Source: Phellopilus nigrolimitatus
Taxonomy: Eukaryota; Basidiomycota; Agaricomycetes; Hymenochaetales; Hymenochaetaceae
Assembly: GCA_021029095.1 (NCBI GenBank)
Contig: JAJOHG010000097.1
Coordinates: 1-64,000, forward strand
Direction of reading: 5' to 3'
Length of the DNA stretch: 64,000 bases
Below the pieces are notes generated by a model, which did not search any database, was not told where the DNA came from, and worked only from the letters and a program-made list of their open reading frames with translations. The translations under genes and the position numbers were made by a program. This document shows, in pieces, positions 54,928-64,000 of this stretch. The stretch's first letter is position 1. Each line of letters begins with the position of its first letter.

Positions 54928-56427
54928 ATGACAACCACATCTGGATCCACACATGGCCCATATTTCGTCGATACAGACTCACAAGCGCGAGTCCGATTCA
55001 AATCTGATTCCGATGCTTTGTTGGCATCCTTATTGTTTGGAGGGCAAAAACGACCTCAATTCTCTCTGTCCGCCTTCGACGATTTACTTCGAACACTCCG
55101 GGATCCTACATTCAAAATCGAGGAGATCTCCTTTACGAGCGGCGTAGACGTTCTGTGCCAAATTGCGGACAGCAGACGCCAGATTGCGCACGAGCGCTCG
55201 TGGCCGCAATCGGCTCTGACTGCTCCAGCGATCACACCTATTCCATTAATGATCGTGGACCTTGTTGTGGACACGATTACCGCAGATCTACCCGTAGATG
55301 CCAGCAGCTTCCCGGTCCGCCAGTATTACAGTGATCGTTTCACGTATTCGGCACATGTGAATATCCTGCATAAGAATGTCGGGACCCTCAGGAGCATGTG
55401 TCTTGTGCATCGATCGTGGACCAGTTCAGTGCAGCGCGCCATGCGACGAGGAGTGCAAGCTATTGGGAGCTTTGGCTTGTATTCTCTATTCCGCAACCCG
55501 CTCTTTGGCCCCTGGACTCGGCATATCTGCTTCGACATGCCAAACTCCGATTTCTACGCAAAAGTGGAAGACAGACCTGACGAGATGTTTGCTCTCCTCG
55601 CTGCGCTGCCGCACGTAGCCCCGAATGTTGAAACCCTTGCACTCTGGGCACTCTTCGATGCATACGAGTTTGGCCCACATGTTATCGATGCCATTCGCAG
55701 CCTAGCGGATTTTCAGGACTTGGAGCAGTTGACCGTCGGAGATTGGTGTGGACAATCTTGGCAGCTGCCCGACCTTTGCGAGACTGTTGCCCGAATGCCG
55801 TCACTTAAACGTCTGAAACTCATCGATTGGACGTGCCCCGAGGCCTCTTCATCTACCGTCCCTGACTTCCTCAGCAAACTGTCACCATGCTCCGAACTCA
55901 CAGATATCGACTTTGAGGGGAAAGCAGATAAATCGTCTGAGCAATATCTGCGCTGGCTTTTCCAGCCTTGTAAGGACTATGCATTGAAGAATCTCACACT
56001 CCGTGGCTACGATCTTGTCAATACGGAACACGGTACAGAGGATAATTTCTTGCCTTTGGTCATCCGGCCGGCGCTTCCTCACCTCAAAACATTGACCATG
56101 ATCATGAGCACGTGTCCCTCTGACGTTTTTCCTTTCTGCACGAAATTGCGCTCCCTGTGGTTGCGCTTCCTCTACCGCGACAACTTTTCCTTGTTCCTTG
56201 AGTCAGAATATTCGCTACTGCTTCCCAACTCGCTTGAAGAGCTGCACATCACTATGGACACCCAAAACTGTACACGTAATTGGGATGGCTGGGATACGCG
56301 CTTCGTTGAGATTCTCAACACGCTCCCCAGTTTGCGTGCGCTTATGGTGGATAATATCCCCTTAAACTGGCCCAAGACCGAACACTATTGCACAGAGCAC
56401 GGGATCAACCTCGTCATTCATCTTTAG
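54928..56427 (+). CDS. F-box/LRR-like protein, member H
   Basis: Intronless, 499 residues, and the shortest intact member. N-terminal block and F-box-like segment (LRSMCLVHRSWTSSVQRAMR) are close to member G. It carries a deletion in the IKEMYDIFPFC stretch (MSTCPSDVFPFC) and another near the C-terminus (LRALMVDNIPLNWPKTEHY), so at least two repeats are shortened. It is convergent with the intact Zn2Cys6 regulator about 660 bp downstream. Confidence 0.82.
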   Translation: MTTTSGSTHGPYFVDTDSQARVRFKSDSDALLASLLFGGQKRPQFSLSAFDDLLRTLRDPTFKIEEISFTSGVDVLCQIADSRRQIAHERSWPQSALTAPAITPIPLMIVDLVVDTITADLPVDASSFPVRQYYSDRFTYSAHVNILHKNVGTLRSMCLVHRSWTSSVQRAMRRGVQAIGSFGLYSLFRNPLFGPWTRHICFDMPNSDFYAKVEDRPDEMFALLAALPHVAPNVETLALWALFDAYEFGPHVIDAIRSLADFQDLEQLTVGDWCGQSWQLPDLCETVARMPSLKRLKLIDWTCPEASSSTVPDFLSKLSPCSELTDIDFEGKADKSSEQYLRWLFQPCKDYALKNLTLRGYDLVNTEHGTEDNFLPLVIRPALPHLKTLTMIMSTCPSDVFPFCTKLRSLWLRFLYRDNFSLFLESEYSLLLPNSLEELHITMDTQNCTRNWDGWDTRFVEILNTLPSLRALMVDNIPLNWPKTEHYCTEHGINLVIHL

Positions 56428-57089
56428 CGGTCCGCGCCTAGGATCCGAATTACCCCCGTGTGCTGTGTGCTAGATGGAGTGCAGGATTATGACGCATATG
56501 TTTTTTGTGCTCTGGAGACGATACGTATCCCCCCCGCGTGTGCTGAGGAAACGGAGAGTGTGCATGATTGTGATATTTTTGCTCTAGAGACAATATGTGC
56601 GGGCAGCGTACGTCTTCGCGAGTTGCTCTCATTATTGAGGGAGGGATCTGGAGGGAATGGCAGGAACGGTCTCGTGTCCAGAATCGGGATTTGATGTGCG
56701 CGCGCGCGCGCGTGTGCGTGTGTTTTGTTTTTCGTACGGCCGTTCGGGGTCTGCGCAAACGGAGCTACTTCCTTGGTCGGGCTTCCTGCATGTAACTCCA
56801 TACGGTGGGCACACACGACGACAATGCGTACTTTGGCGTAAGGGCGCAGTAACGAAACAGGGAGTTGTTTTTTTTTGCGTTCGACAAAGCCTATCTATGT
56901 ACACATCCCTGCACACGCGGATCTACTACAGCGCCCCGCAGCCCCCCTCCCCTCCCTTCAGATAGGTAGGCAAGAATTAATAACATACCCATCTCCGTCC
57001 GACAAAAAAAGGGGCAAAAGGCAAAAAGCAAAAAAAGACGAACAAAGAACAAAAAAAGGAATTAAAAAAAGAAAAAAAGAAACGCCTTC
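56428..57089. other. Convergent spacer between member H and the Zn2Cys6 regulator
   Basis: No gene is seen. It holds a GC microsatellite (CGCGCGCGCGCGTGTGCGTG near 56,700) and purine-rich AAAAAAAGG runs at 57,000-57,080 just past the regulator's stop. Parts recur after member C. Confidence 0.5.
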
Positions 57090-60000
57090 TCACGCGCTCA
57101 TAAGCCCCGACGCCTCCGTGCGCTGCATCACGTCCAAGAAGCGCGCCCACTCGCCCTGCCCAAAGCCCACCGACGCGCCCCACATCGCGACGTCCTCCCC
57201 GCCCCCGGTGCCCCCGCCGCCCGCCACCGCCGACGGCGGCGGCGTCGGCAGGCCCGGCGTCACGCCGCCGCCCGCGAACCCCGCGCCTCCACCGCCGAAG
57301 TAGTCCATCCCCGCGCTCGGGGATACGAGCCCGCTGAGCTGCTGCTGCTGCTGCGGCGGCGGTGCGCGCGAGTACGGCGGCGCGGGCGCGAGCGCGAGCT
57401 GCTGGTGCTGGTGCTGGTGCTGCTGCATATGCGGGTCCGCCGGGAACGCGCTGCGCAGCGTGCCCGGCGAGCCCGCGCTCCCCGCGCTGCTGCGCGGCGA
57501 CGCGTGCTGCGAGCGCGTGCCCGTGCTCGAGTCGTGGTACGGGAACGCGAGGCTCTTCACGAGCGCAATCACCTGCGCCCTCCGCGCCTCGCCGCCGCCT
57601 CCGCCTCCGCCCTCCCCTCCATACTCAAATCCAGAACCGGGCCCGGACCCGGAGTCGAGGTCCGCGGGGTCGTACAGCGGCGCGAGCGCCGCGAGCATGT
57701 CGCCCGCCTTGTCCGCGATGGGCACGCCGCGCGCGCGCGCGAGGAGCGCGCGCACGCGGCGCACGTTCGCGCGGAAGAGGCCCGCGCCCGGCTGCGCGGG
57801 GTCCGCCGCGAGCTGCAGCGCGAAGAACATCGCCGCGGAGAAGCAGTGGAACGGGCCCCAGTGCGTGTGCGAGCCGACCCAGCCGCCGGCCGCGCCGCCG
57901 TCGGGCGAGAGGGAGGAGGGGGAGGAGGCGGGCGTGGCTTGCGCGACGAGCTGGATGAGCCGGTCTGCGGCGCTTGCGGCGGTGTCGAGCGCTTGTGCGG
58001 TGCGCGCGTGGTGCTCGTGGTTCTGCGCCTGTGCGTGCGCGGGTGGCGCCGTGCCGCCGCCCTTGCCTCCGGAGGCGGCGGGGTGCCCCTTTTTGTGCGG
58101 CACGGGCGCGGGCGCCGGCGGCGGCGTGGGCGCGGGCGCGGTGGCGTACGGCCGGTGGAGCGTGAAGCGGATGTGGTAGAAGGACGTGCGGACGAGCACG
58201 CTGAGCACGCCGAGGCGCATGTCGGCGGGGATGGGGCTCGCGAGCGCGCGCGCGAGGCGGTACTCGTCCACTGGGCGGGCCCACAATATATTAGTATTGA
58301 ATTCGCAGAGAGAGAGAAGGGAGGGGGGCGTCGCGCACGCACGGTCGAGCTCCGGGGGGAGGTCCTCCATCCACGCGACGAGCGCCTTGTCGAGCGCGAG
58401 CACGCGCGCGTAGGGCACGGGCCGGATGGAGACGGCGTCGTCGACGATGTCGCCGAGGATGTCCGCGAGGCGGAACATGGTGATGTTCGGGAGGAACATG
58501 CGGGGGTCCCCGCCGTCGCCGGCGCCGGCGTCGCCGAGCGCGGCGGGCATGCGCGTGTCGAAGTGGTGCGCGGCGACGGAGAGCGGGCGGCCGAAGAGGA
58601 AGCACTGCCAGCGCTCGAGGAGGATGACGTGCCACCAGGCCCAGCGGCGGCGGTCCGCGAGGGCGCGGGGCATGCGCCACTTGTCGGGGTCGCGGTGGAG
58701 GCCGAGCGCGGTGCCGATGCTGACGAGCTCGCCGCGCAGCGCCCAGATCTCCTCGCTCTCGTCCTTGGAGAGCGTGAGGTAGTGCGTGCGCAGGAGGAGC
58801 AGCTCGACGAGCTCGAGCGAGAGCGTGCGGCTCTCGGCGCGGTAGCGCGCGAGCGCGGCGCACGCGACGCCGTAGAAGCGCTCGCCGACCGCCGCGCGCG
58901 CGTCGGGGTCCGCGCCGGCGCCGCCCAGGCCGGCGGCGGCGCTTCCCGGCGGCGCGAGCGCGGCGAGCAGCGCGTGGCGCGCGGGGAGGTAGCGCACGGC
59001 GACGGCCATGACGGCGGCGAGGGTGGCGAGGACGAGGCGGTCGGCGGAGGCGCAGGCCTTGAAGCGCGCCCAGGCGGCGGCGAAGGCGGGCGGGTGCACG
59101 TGGCGGTACATCCAGTTGCAGAAGGAGAGGTAGTAGTCGACGAGCCCGTCGATGACGTGGATCGCGGGGAGCGCGGCGAGCAGGTCGTCGTCGAACCCGC
59201 GCGAGACGTCTGTCGGCCCGCTGCCCCCGGCGCCCCCGGCGCCGTTGCCGTTGCCGCCGCTGTCGGTGGTGTCGGACGCGAAGTCGGAGTCGGCGCCGCC
59301 GCCGGAGCCGGACGCGTCGTGCTCGTGCTCGTGCTCGGCGCTGCCCTCGCGCGCGCCGGCGCCGCTGCCGGCTTTGAGGGAGAAGAGCAGCGTCGCGGTG
59401 GAGGTGGGGCCGGCGTAGAAGCCGCCGCGGCCCTTCTCTGCGAGGACGCCGGGGAGGTCGGCGTCGTGCTGCTCGAGCTTGAGCGCCGCACTACCGCCGC
59501 TGCCGTCGCGCACGAGGGGCGTGCGCGCCGACGCCGCCGCCGAGCCCGGCGCGTGCGGGTCGGAGGAGCGGGAGCCGCGGATGACGTAGGCCTCGAGGGT
59601 GGCGAGCGACTGGCGCATGCGCGCGATCTCGTTGTGCGGGTCGATGCCGTTCCGCCTGTGTGTTCATAGAATATATTTAATATTAATGTTAATATTGATG
59701 ATGGGGTTAGTGGACGGAGTGCGGAGGGACGGACCGGTGGCTGCTTTCGTCCTTGCCGTCGCTGTAGCACTGTGATGCGGTACCTGGGCAGAACACGGGC
59801 CGTCAGTCAGGTCTGCGCTGCGCGGGGGACGGGGCCAGCGGGGGGAAAGAGAGAAAGATGGCACACCTCTAAGCACGCAGGAGGAGCAGGGACGCGCTCT
59901 GGCCGTCGGTCAGAACGTGTGTAATGGGAGGCGGATAGCGAGAAAGGGACGCACTTGTCGCATTTCAGCTTGCTGGTGCGGCAGGGCGCGCAGTTGATGG

Positions 60001-60190
60001 CCTTGCGGGCGCGCTTTGTGGGCGGGCGGTGTGTGCTGCTACCGCTCGGGGCATCGGACTCGTCGACGTGCTCGGGGGACGGGTGCTTGTTAGTAGCAGC
60101 ACCAGAACCGGAAGCAGAAGCAGAACCGGAAGCGGAAGCAGAGGCTGCAGCGACGGGGGCAGGCTGGACGGGGACGGGGGAGGGATGCAT
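57090..60190 (-). CDS. Zn2Cys6 transcription factor with fungal-specific domain
   Basis: This is a nuclear DNA-binding regulator; its target genes are unknown. Exons 60190-59955, 59898-59867, 59783-59735, 59655-58343 and 58270-57090 give about 936 residues. Splicing of exons 1-3 assembles the binuclear cluster CAPCRTSKLKC, DKARPCSSC, then VLRGTASQC, with all six cysteines, preceded by a basic KRARKAIN. The middle (from IDGLVDYYLSFCNWMYRHVH through RYLPARHALL, EEIWALRGELVSIGTALGLH and RRRWAWWHVILLERWQCFLF) is the fungal-specific transcription factor domain. The C-terminus is Gly/Pro/Gln-rich. The last intron (72 nt) is stop-free; it is supported by its divergence in the truncated copies. The start is the ATG before HPSPVPVQP. 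GC content is very high. Its 3' half was copied twice in the array and its C-terminus once into transposon copy 1. Confidence 0.9.
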
Positions 60191-61689
60191 GGGCAAGGAC
60201 AAAGGACCGTTCTGTTCTTTTTTTTTTGGAAGGGAAGCTGCGCAGGTTAAAGTACGCGACTCGTTGGATCGGGAGGGCGGACTGGCAACGCGTTCTGGCC
60301 GGGAGCATTTTATGTCGTTCTGTTCCTTTCTGAGGATTCTCGCGCAAGGGTCTTGTTTATCCACGGCTTCCGCGGGGGCTGTGTCTGGGGGACATGCGAC
60401 ATGATGGCCGTTTCCGTTTCCGAGGATGGGTTAGATGCAGACATAGTCACAGAGGCAGACACAAAGGCTGAGGCAGGGACAGAGGCAGAGGCTGACGCGC
60501 TTCGCAGTCTCGCCGTGTCCAGATGAAATTACTCTCGTCGAGATGGGTGGAGCACGCGCCCGGTCCGTTCCCCCGCGACTTGCTCTTGACCAGGGCACGT
60601 CCCGGAAACTCCGAGGAGGACGGCTTCTGTGTGATGATGATCGTACCATGGCTCGTAGCAGCACGTCGCGACACAAAGGCTATTTGCCTCGACGATCTAG
60701 ACCCTCTGATGTCATCTGACACGTCAGAACTCTATTTTTTTATTGCCTTTTATTTGCACTTTACTTAACTTTATTTTTATTATTTTTATATTCTATTTGA
60801 CTTGCCTTTCTGTGGCTTGTGATCTTTGCCTATCTGCCATATCATATCGGAAACTCTATCGCGGAACTTACTCTGCCACCGTCTCTTCAGGATTCTGCTC
60901 AACTATGTGTCTGACTTGCCGTCGACTTCACCGATCTGCAGCCTCACCAGCTCATAACATCTGCATCCGCAGACTCCACTTCACCTCCGCTCTCAAATCG
61001 AAGCAGTTTCTTCGCCTTCGTGGCGCGGGAACCTCACTTTAAGCTTTCACCGCGTCCAATTCGAAAAAACCCAGGTCCAAACCAAAACCAAAAAACCCTT
61101 GGTACAGAGTCTAACATTATCAACGAGACAAATCCTGCGACGCACCCGAGTGCAATAACGTACGTACGAATACAACCACAGGCCCTGCCCCGCATCTATT
61201 CCGAGCGCATTCCGCACCATCAGCCAAATCCGCTGCGAAAATCGTAAATCGAGGGTACTGCCAATCCACCCGGCGAAAGCGCGCGCGCTAATGGCAAGTC
61301 CACCCCCTCCGGTTCCTCCCTAACCGCCCGTCCTCGGGAACTCCCCCTCGTATTGGGTGCTCACTCGTTCTCTAATTTTACAGGAGGCAGCGCAGGTGCT
61401 CTTTGTGCGCAAACTCTGTTTTTTTCTGCTTGCTTTCCTCTTTTCCTCGACGGCGGTGTTAGCTTTTTTGCTTTTCTTGAGCGGCAGGTGCTACGCCCGA
61501 GGACGCACGCTTCTCCCCGGGAGGCTTGGCGGCTCTCGCGGGATTGGGATTGTCAATGTCTGTTTGCTTTGCTCTCGTTCTTCGGCGATTGTACAATGTA
61601 CATCGTGTACGTACGCGCGTCCCGTCGCACCAGCCAACAACGGCACCAACAACAACAACAACAACAACGAATGACGACGACACGTTCAC
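60191..61689. other. Upstream region of the Zn2Cys6 regulator, no gene recognised
   Basis: It contains GCAGAGGCAGA-type short repeats (60,440-60,500), an AT-rich block (60,740-60,800) and ordinary unique sequence. Open frames are short and without motifs. Confidence 0.45.
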
Positions 61690-63660
61690 GGCGGTGTTAG
61701 GGCTAGCCGTGAATGCGAATGTGTTTTCTTGGCACGGAAGTCCGCCTCTGGAAGAAGCTCCAGACTCCGCGCGCGCCGTACAAAGCACACAAAGCACACA
61801 AAGCACACAAAGAGACAAAGAGACAAACGAACAAAGAAACAAAGAAACACCCTGCCGAAGACGAAGACGCAGACGCAGACGGAGGCCGCTCGCGGCCTAA
61901 AGCGCCCGCTATTCCGGATCTCCCTCGAGGTGCAACAGGCAGCCACGCACGCCTGCGCCTCTCGTACAACAGATATATGTATTTATCCACGCACCTGCGA
62001 ACCACCACGCTCGTGTTCCTCTCCGGCGCGCAAATGTTTTCTTGGCACGGAAATCCCCCTCTGAAATCTGAAAAAGAAGCACCAGATTCCGCGTACCGTA
62101 CACGGAAACAAACAAACAAACAAACAAACAAACAGCGCGCCGAAGACGAAGTACGCAAGCCAAGGCCAAGCCGCTCGCTCGCGTGCCTAAAGCGCCTGCC
62201 TGCTACTTCCGAATCTCGAATCTCGAATCTCGAATCTCGAATCTCACTCCCGAGTGCGACAGCTCACGCGCGCGCGTTCTGCGCCTCTCGTCGAACATAT
62301 ACATACACACACACACACGTTTTGATCCACACACCTGCGAAGATCGAGTAACGGCGTGCACGCCAAGAGAGCCAGCCACGGTGCGCCTATCGCGCTTATT
62401 GCGCCTCCTCTCAGGCGGTGTGGGAGTGGGAGTGGGATTGGGAGAGGCAGAAGGGCCTATCAACGAAGAAGTGCCAAAATTCCGCGTACACAGAAGCAAA
62501 CAAACAAACAAACAACGCACCGAAAGACACAAGCCACTCTCCCCGAAAGAAAAAACGATAGTTCCCGCCCAACGCGCCTAATATCCCGAGTAGTCTCGCT
62601 TGAGCGCCGACAGCTCATGCATAGCTCTCTGCCTCTCGTCGACACATACATATATTTGTAACCTGCGCACCTGCGAGAATCGGGAAACGGAGTGCACGCC
62701 AAGAGACGGGCGGGTTTGCGCCCCGCGCGCGTGGACGCGCTTCGCAGTGCGCCCAGCCACGCGTGCGCGCGCCTATCGCGCCTATCGCGTCTCCTTTCGG
62801 ACGGCGTGGGTGTGGGAGGGCAGCCGTGGTTCGTCGAAAAAGAAGCCCTCGCGCGCGCGCCACGCAATCCGCTCTATACAGGGAGCGAGCCCCTCGACCC
62901 TCGCCCCTCGATATGGGAAGCCGTCGAAGCGCGCGGGGGTTCGCTGCGCCGTGCGCTGGTTCTGCCTATCTACTCTATTCTATCCTCTCCTACTCTATCC
63001 TACTCTATTCTGTTCTGTTCTATTCAAATAGTATCGTCCGCCGCTTTTACTTTGACGCGAGGGTCCGGACGGCGGGTGTTCGGTTTTCTCTTCTTCTTCT
63101 TATTCTTGTGTCTGTCCGGGGATGCGTTGCGGCCGAGAACGCGATCGGGCAGCCGGCGGCGGCGGCGGCGGGTATGCATTCTCTTCCTCACCCTCAGTTT
63201 ACGGCAGCACGCCAGGGGGACACGTTCGTGGCCCCTCGACCTCGACGTTCTTCTCACACGAAAACGGAGGAGAAATCTCCAAACAAGCTCCAAACTCCGC
63301 ATACACGAAAAACGAGCAGTCTACTCGTCCGAACGTAGCCGCACTGCAGCATCTGATCTCAAAGCGCCCCCTCCGCGAGCGGCGAGCCCGAACGACTGGC
63401 GCGATGGCGCGATTGCGCCCCCCACGCGTCTCGTTCTGGACGGTTGATAAGCACGCTCTGCGAACGAGAAAGAATCGAGTGGCTTGGCTGCGCCTGCGCA
63501 CGCCAAGGCGCCTCCACCCGCAACCCGCAGCCCCGCGAGAGAAACTGGCGCGTGGGCAACGGGCGGGCGAAGGGTTCTGCGGTATGCCATGCCAGCCACG
63601 GCGCGGGGTGCCTATCGCGCCTATTGTGTCTCCCTTCGAACGGTGTGGGAAGGGCAGCGC
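61690..63660. repeat. Degenerate tandem array, period about 330-390 bp
   Basis: The same words recur in order: GCCTCTCGT(C/A)GAACATATA near 61,955, 62,283 and 62,631; TTCTTGGCACGGAA near 61,728 and 62,040; CCGCGTACCGTACACGGAAAC-like near 61,768, 62,090, 62,483 and 63,297; and GCCTATCGCG with GGCGGTGTGGGAG-like near 62,385, 62,780 and 63,611. Units are diverged and of unequal length. Microsatellites are embedded: CAAA runs at about 62,108 and 62,500, CGAATCT repeats at 62,214-62,245, and CTATTCTACTC-type repeats at 62,970-63,025. No coding function is apparent. Confidence 0.65.
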
Positions 63661-64000
63661 GCGCCGGCCTGGTGCCTGGTGTCTTCTATCTTCCTTGCCA
63701 CGCAGGTCGCGGTCGCAATCGCAATCGTGCGTTCGTGCGCTCAACTCTAATCGTGCCCTTGCCCTCCGCTGGCACGGCGTGGGAGCTATCTATGCACGTG
63801 TACTACCACTACCTCCTCCGGCGCGCGCACGCGCGAAATAGGAAAAGAAAAAAGAAAAAAAGAAAAAGAAAAAAAAAGTGCGCGATCTCTGTTTGGAGGC
63901 GGGGGGCGCGCAGAAGCGCCGTGTCTCGATGTGCGCGCGCCCTCGTCTTCGCCACGGCACGTATGGTCTCCCGCCTCTGGCCTGAATCCCACGTACCCCG
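63661..64000. other. Right-edge region without a recognised gene
   Basis: It holds a purine tract (GGAAAAGAAAAAAGAAAAAA near 63,840) and GC-rich sequence. No supported coding feature. Confidence 0.4.

Noticed and set aside
57405..59770. Long open frames of 733-754 codons on both strands over the Zn2Cys6 regulator
   Set aside because: They are shadows created by the extreme GC content and codon bias of the real gene. They have no family motifs and are dominated by Arg/Ala/Pro.

Overview
The window is a piece of a basidiomycete (mushroom-class, Agaricomycete-like) nuclear genome. The evidence is dense GT-AG introns of about 45-90 bases, single-gene transcription units, and gene families typical of that group: a DUF6533-type seven-helix protein, BTB proteins, a lineage-specific F-box/leucine-rich family and Zn2Cys6 regulators. 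No bacterial, viral, rRNA, tRNA or CRISPR feature was recognised.

Positions 1-18,100 are ordinary housekeeping sequence. In order they hold a sterol 3-beta-glucosyltransferase (Atg26/Ugt51, cut by the left edge), two short inverted-repeat transposons, dynein light chain LC8, a basidiomycete membrane protein, ribosomal protein eS19, tRNA-splicing endonuclease subunit Sen54, and two tandem membrane-tailed aldo-keto reductases (AKR1, AKR2).

Positions 18,176-24,945 and 39,020-43,780 are two copies, in opposite orientation, of one large transposon family. No transposase was recognised in either. Both have ends of the form T(A)TGACGGTCG, a 7-bp target duplication and dense palindromic subterminal repeats (GATCATCGATGATC, TCACTAGTGA). 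Both carry host gene material. Copy 2 holds what looks like an intact multi-exon ZZ-zinc-finger gene. Copy 1 holds the 5' part of the same gene joined to a PRP40-like FF-domain fragment, then the C-terminus of a Zn2Cys6 regulator, then a piece of ribosomal protein eL30, and it has itself been invaded by a second transposon carrying an eIF2-gamma pseudogene. Retained introns show that these pieces were taken from genomic DNA, not from mRNA. Copy 1 sits inside intron 8 of AKR2, leaving all ten exons readable. Copy 2 splits an F-box/LRR gene. This gene-collecting (Pack-type) element is the most unusual thing in the window.

Positions 25,470-60,190 hold a BTB gene and an expanded array of eight paralogous intronless F-box/LRR genes (five intact, one frameshifted, one split by copy 2, and one intact copy with an ambiguous start). 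They are mixed with truncated copies of the Zn2Cys6 regulator whose intact version (57,090-60,190) lies at the right end of the array. The array grew by segmental duplication, including one large tail-to-tail inverted duplication, and was then peppered with TA-duplicating miniature elements.

Positions 60,191-64,000 hold no recognisable gene. There are microsatellites and a degenerate tandem array with a period of about 330-390 bp.
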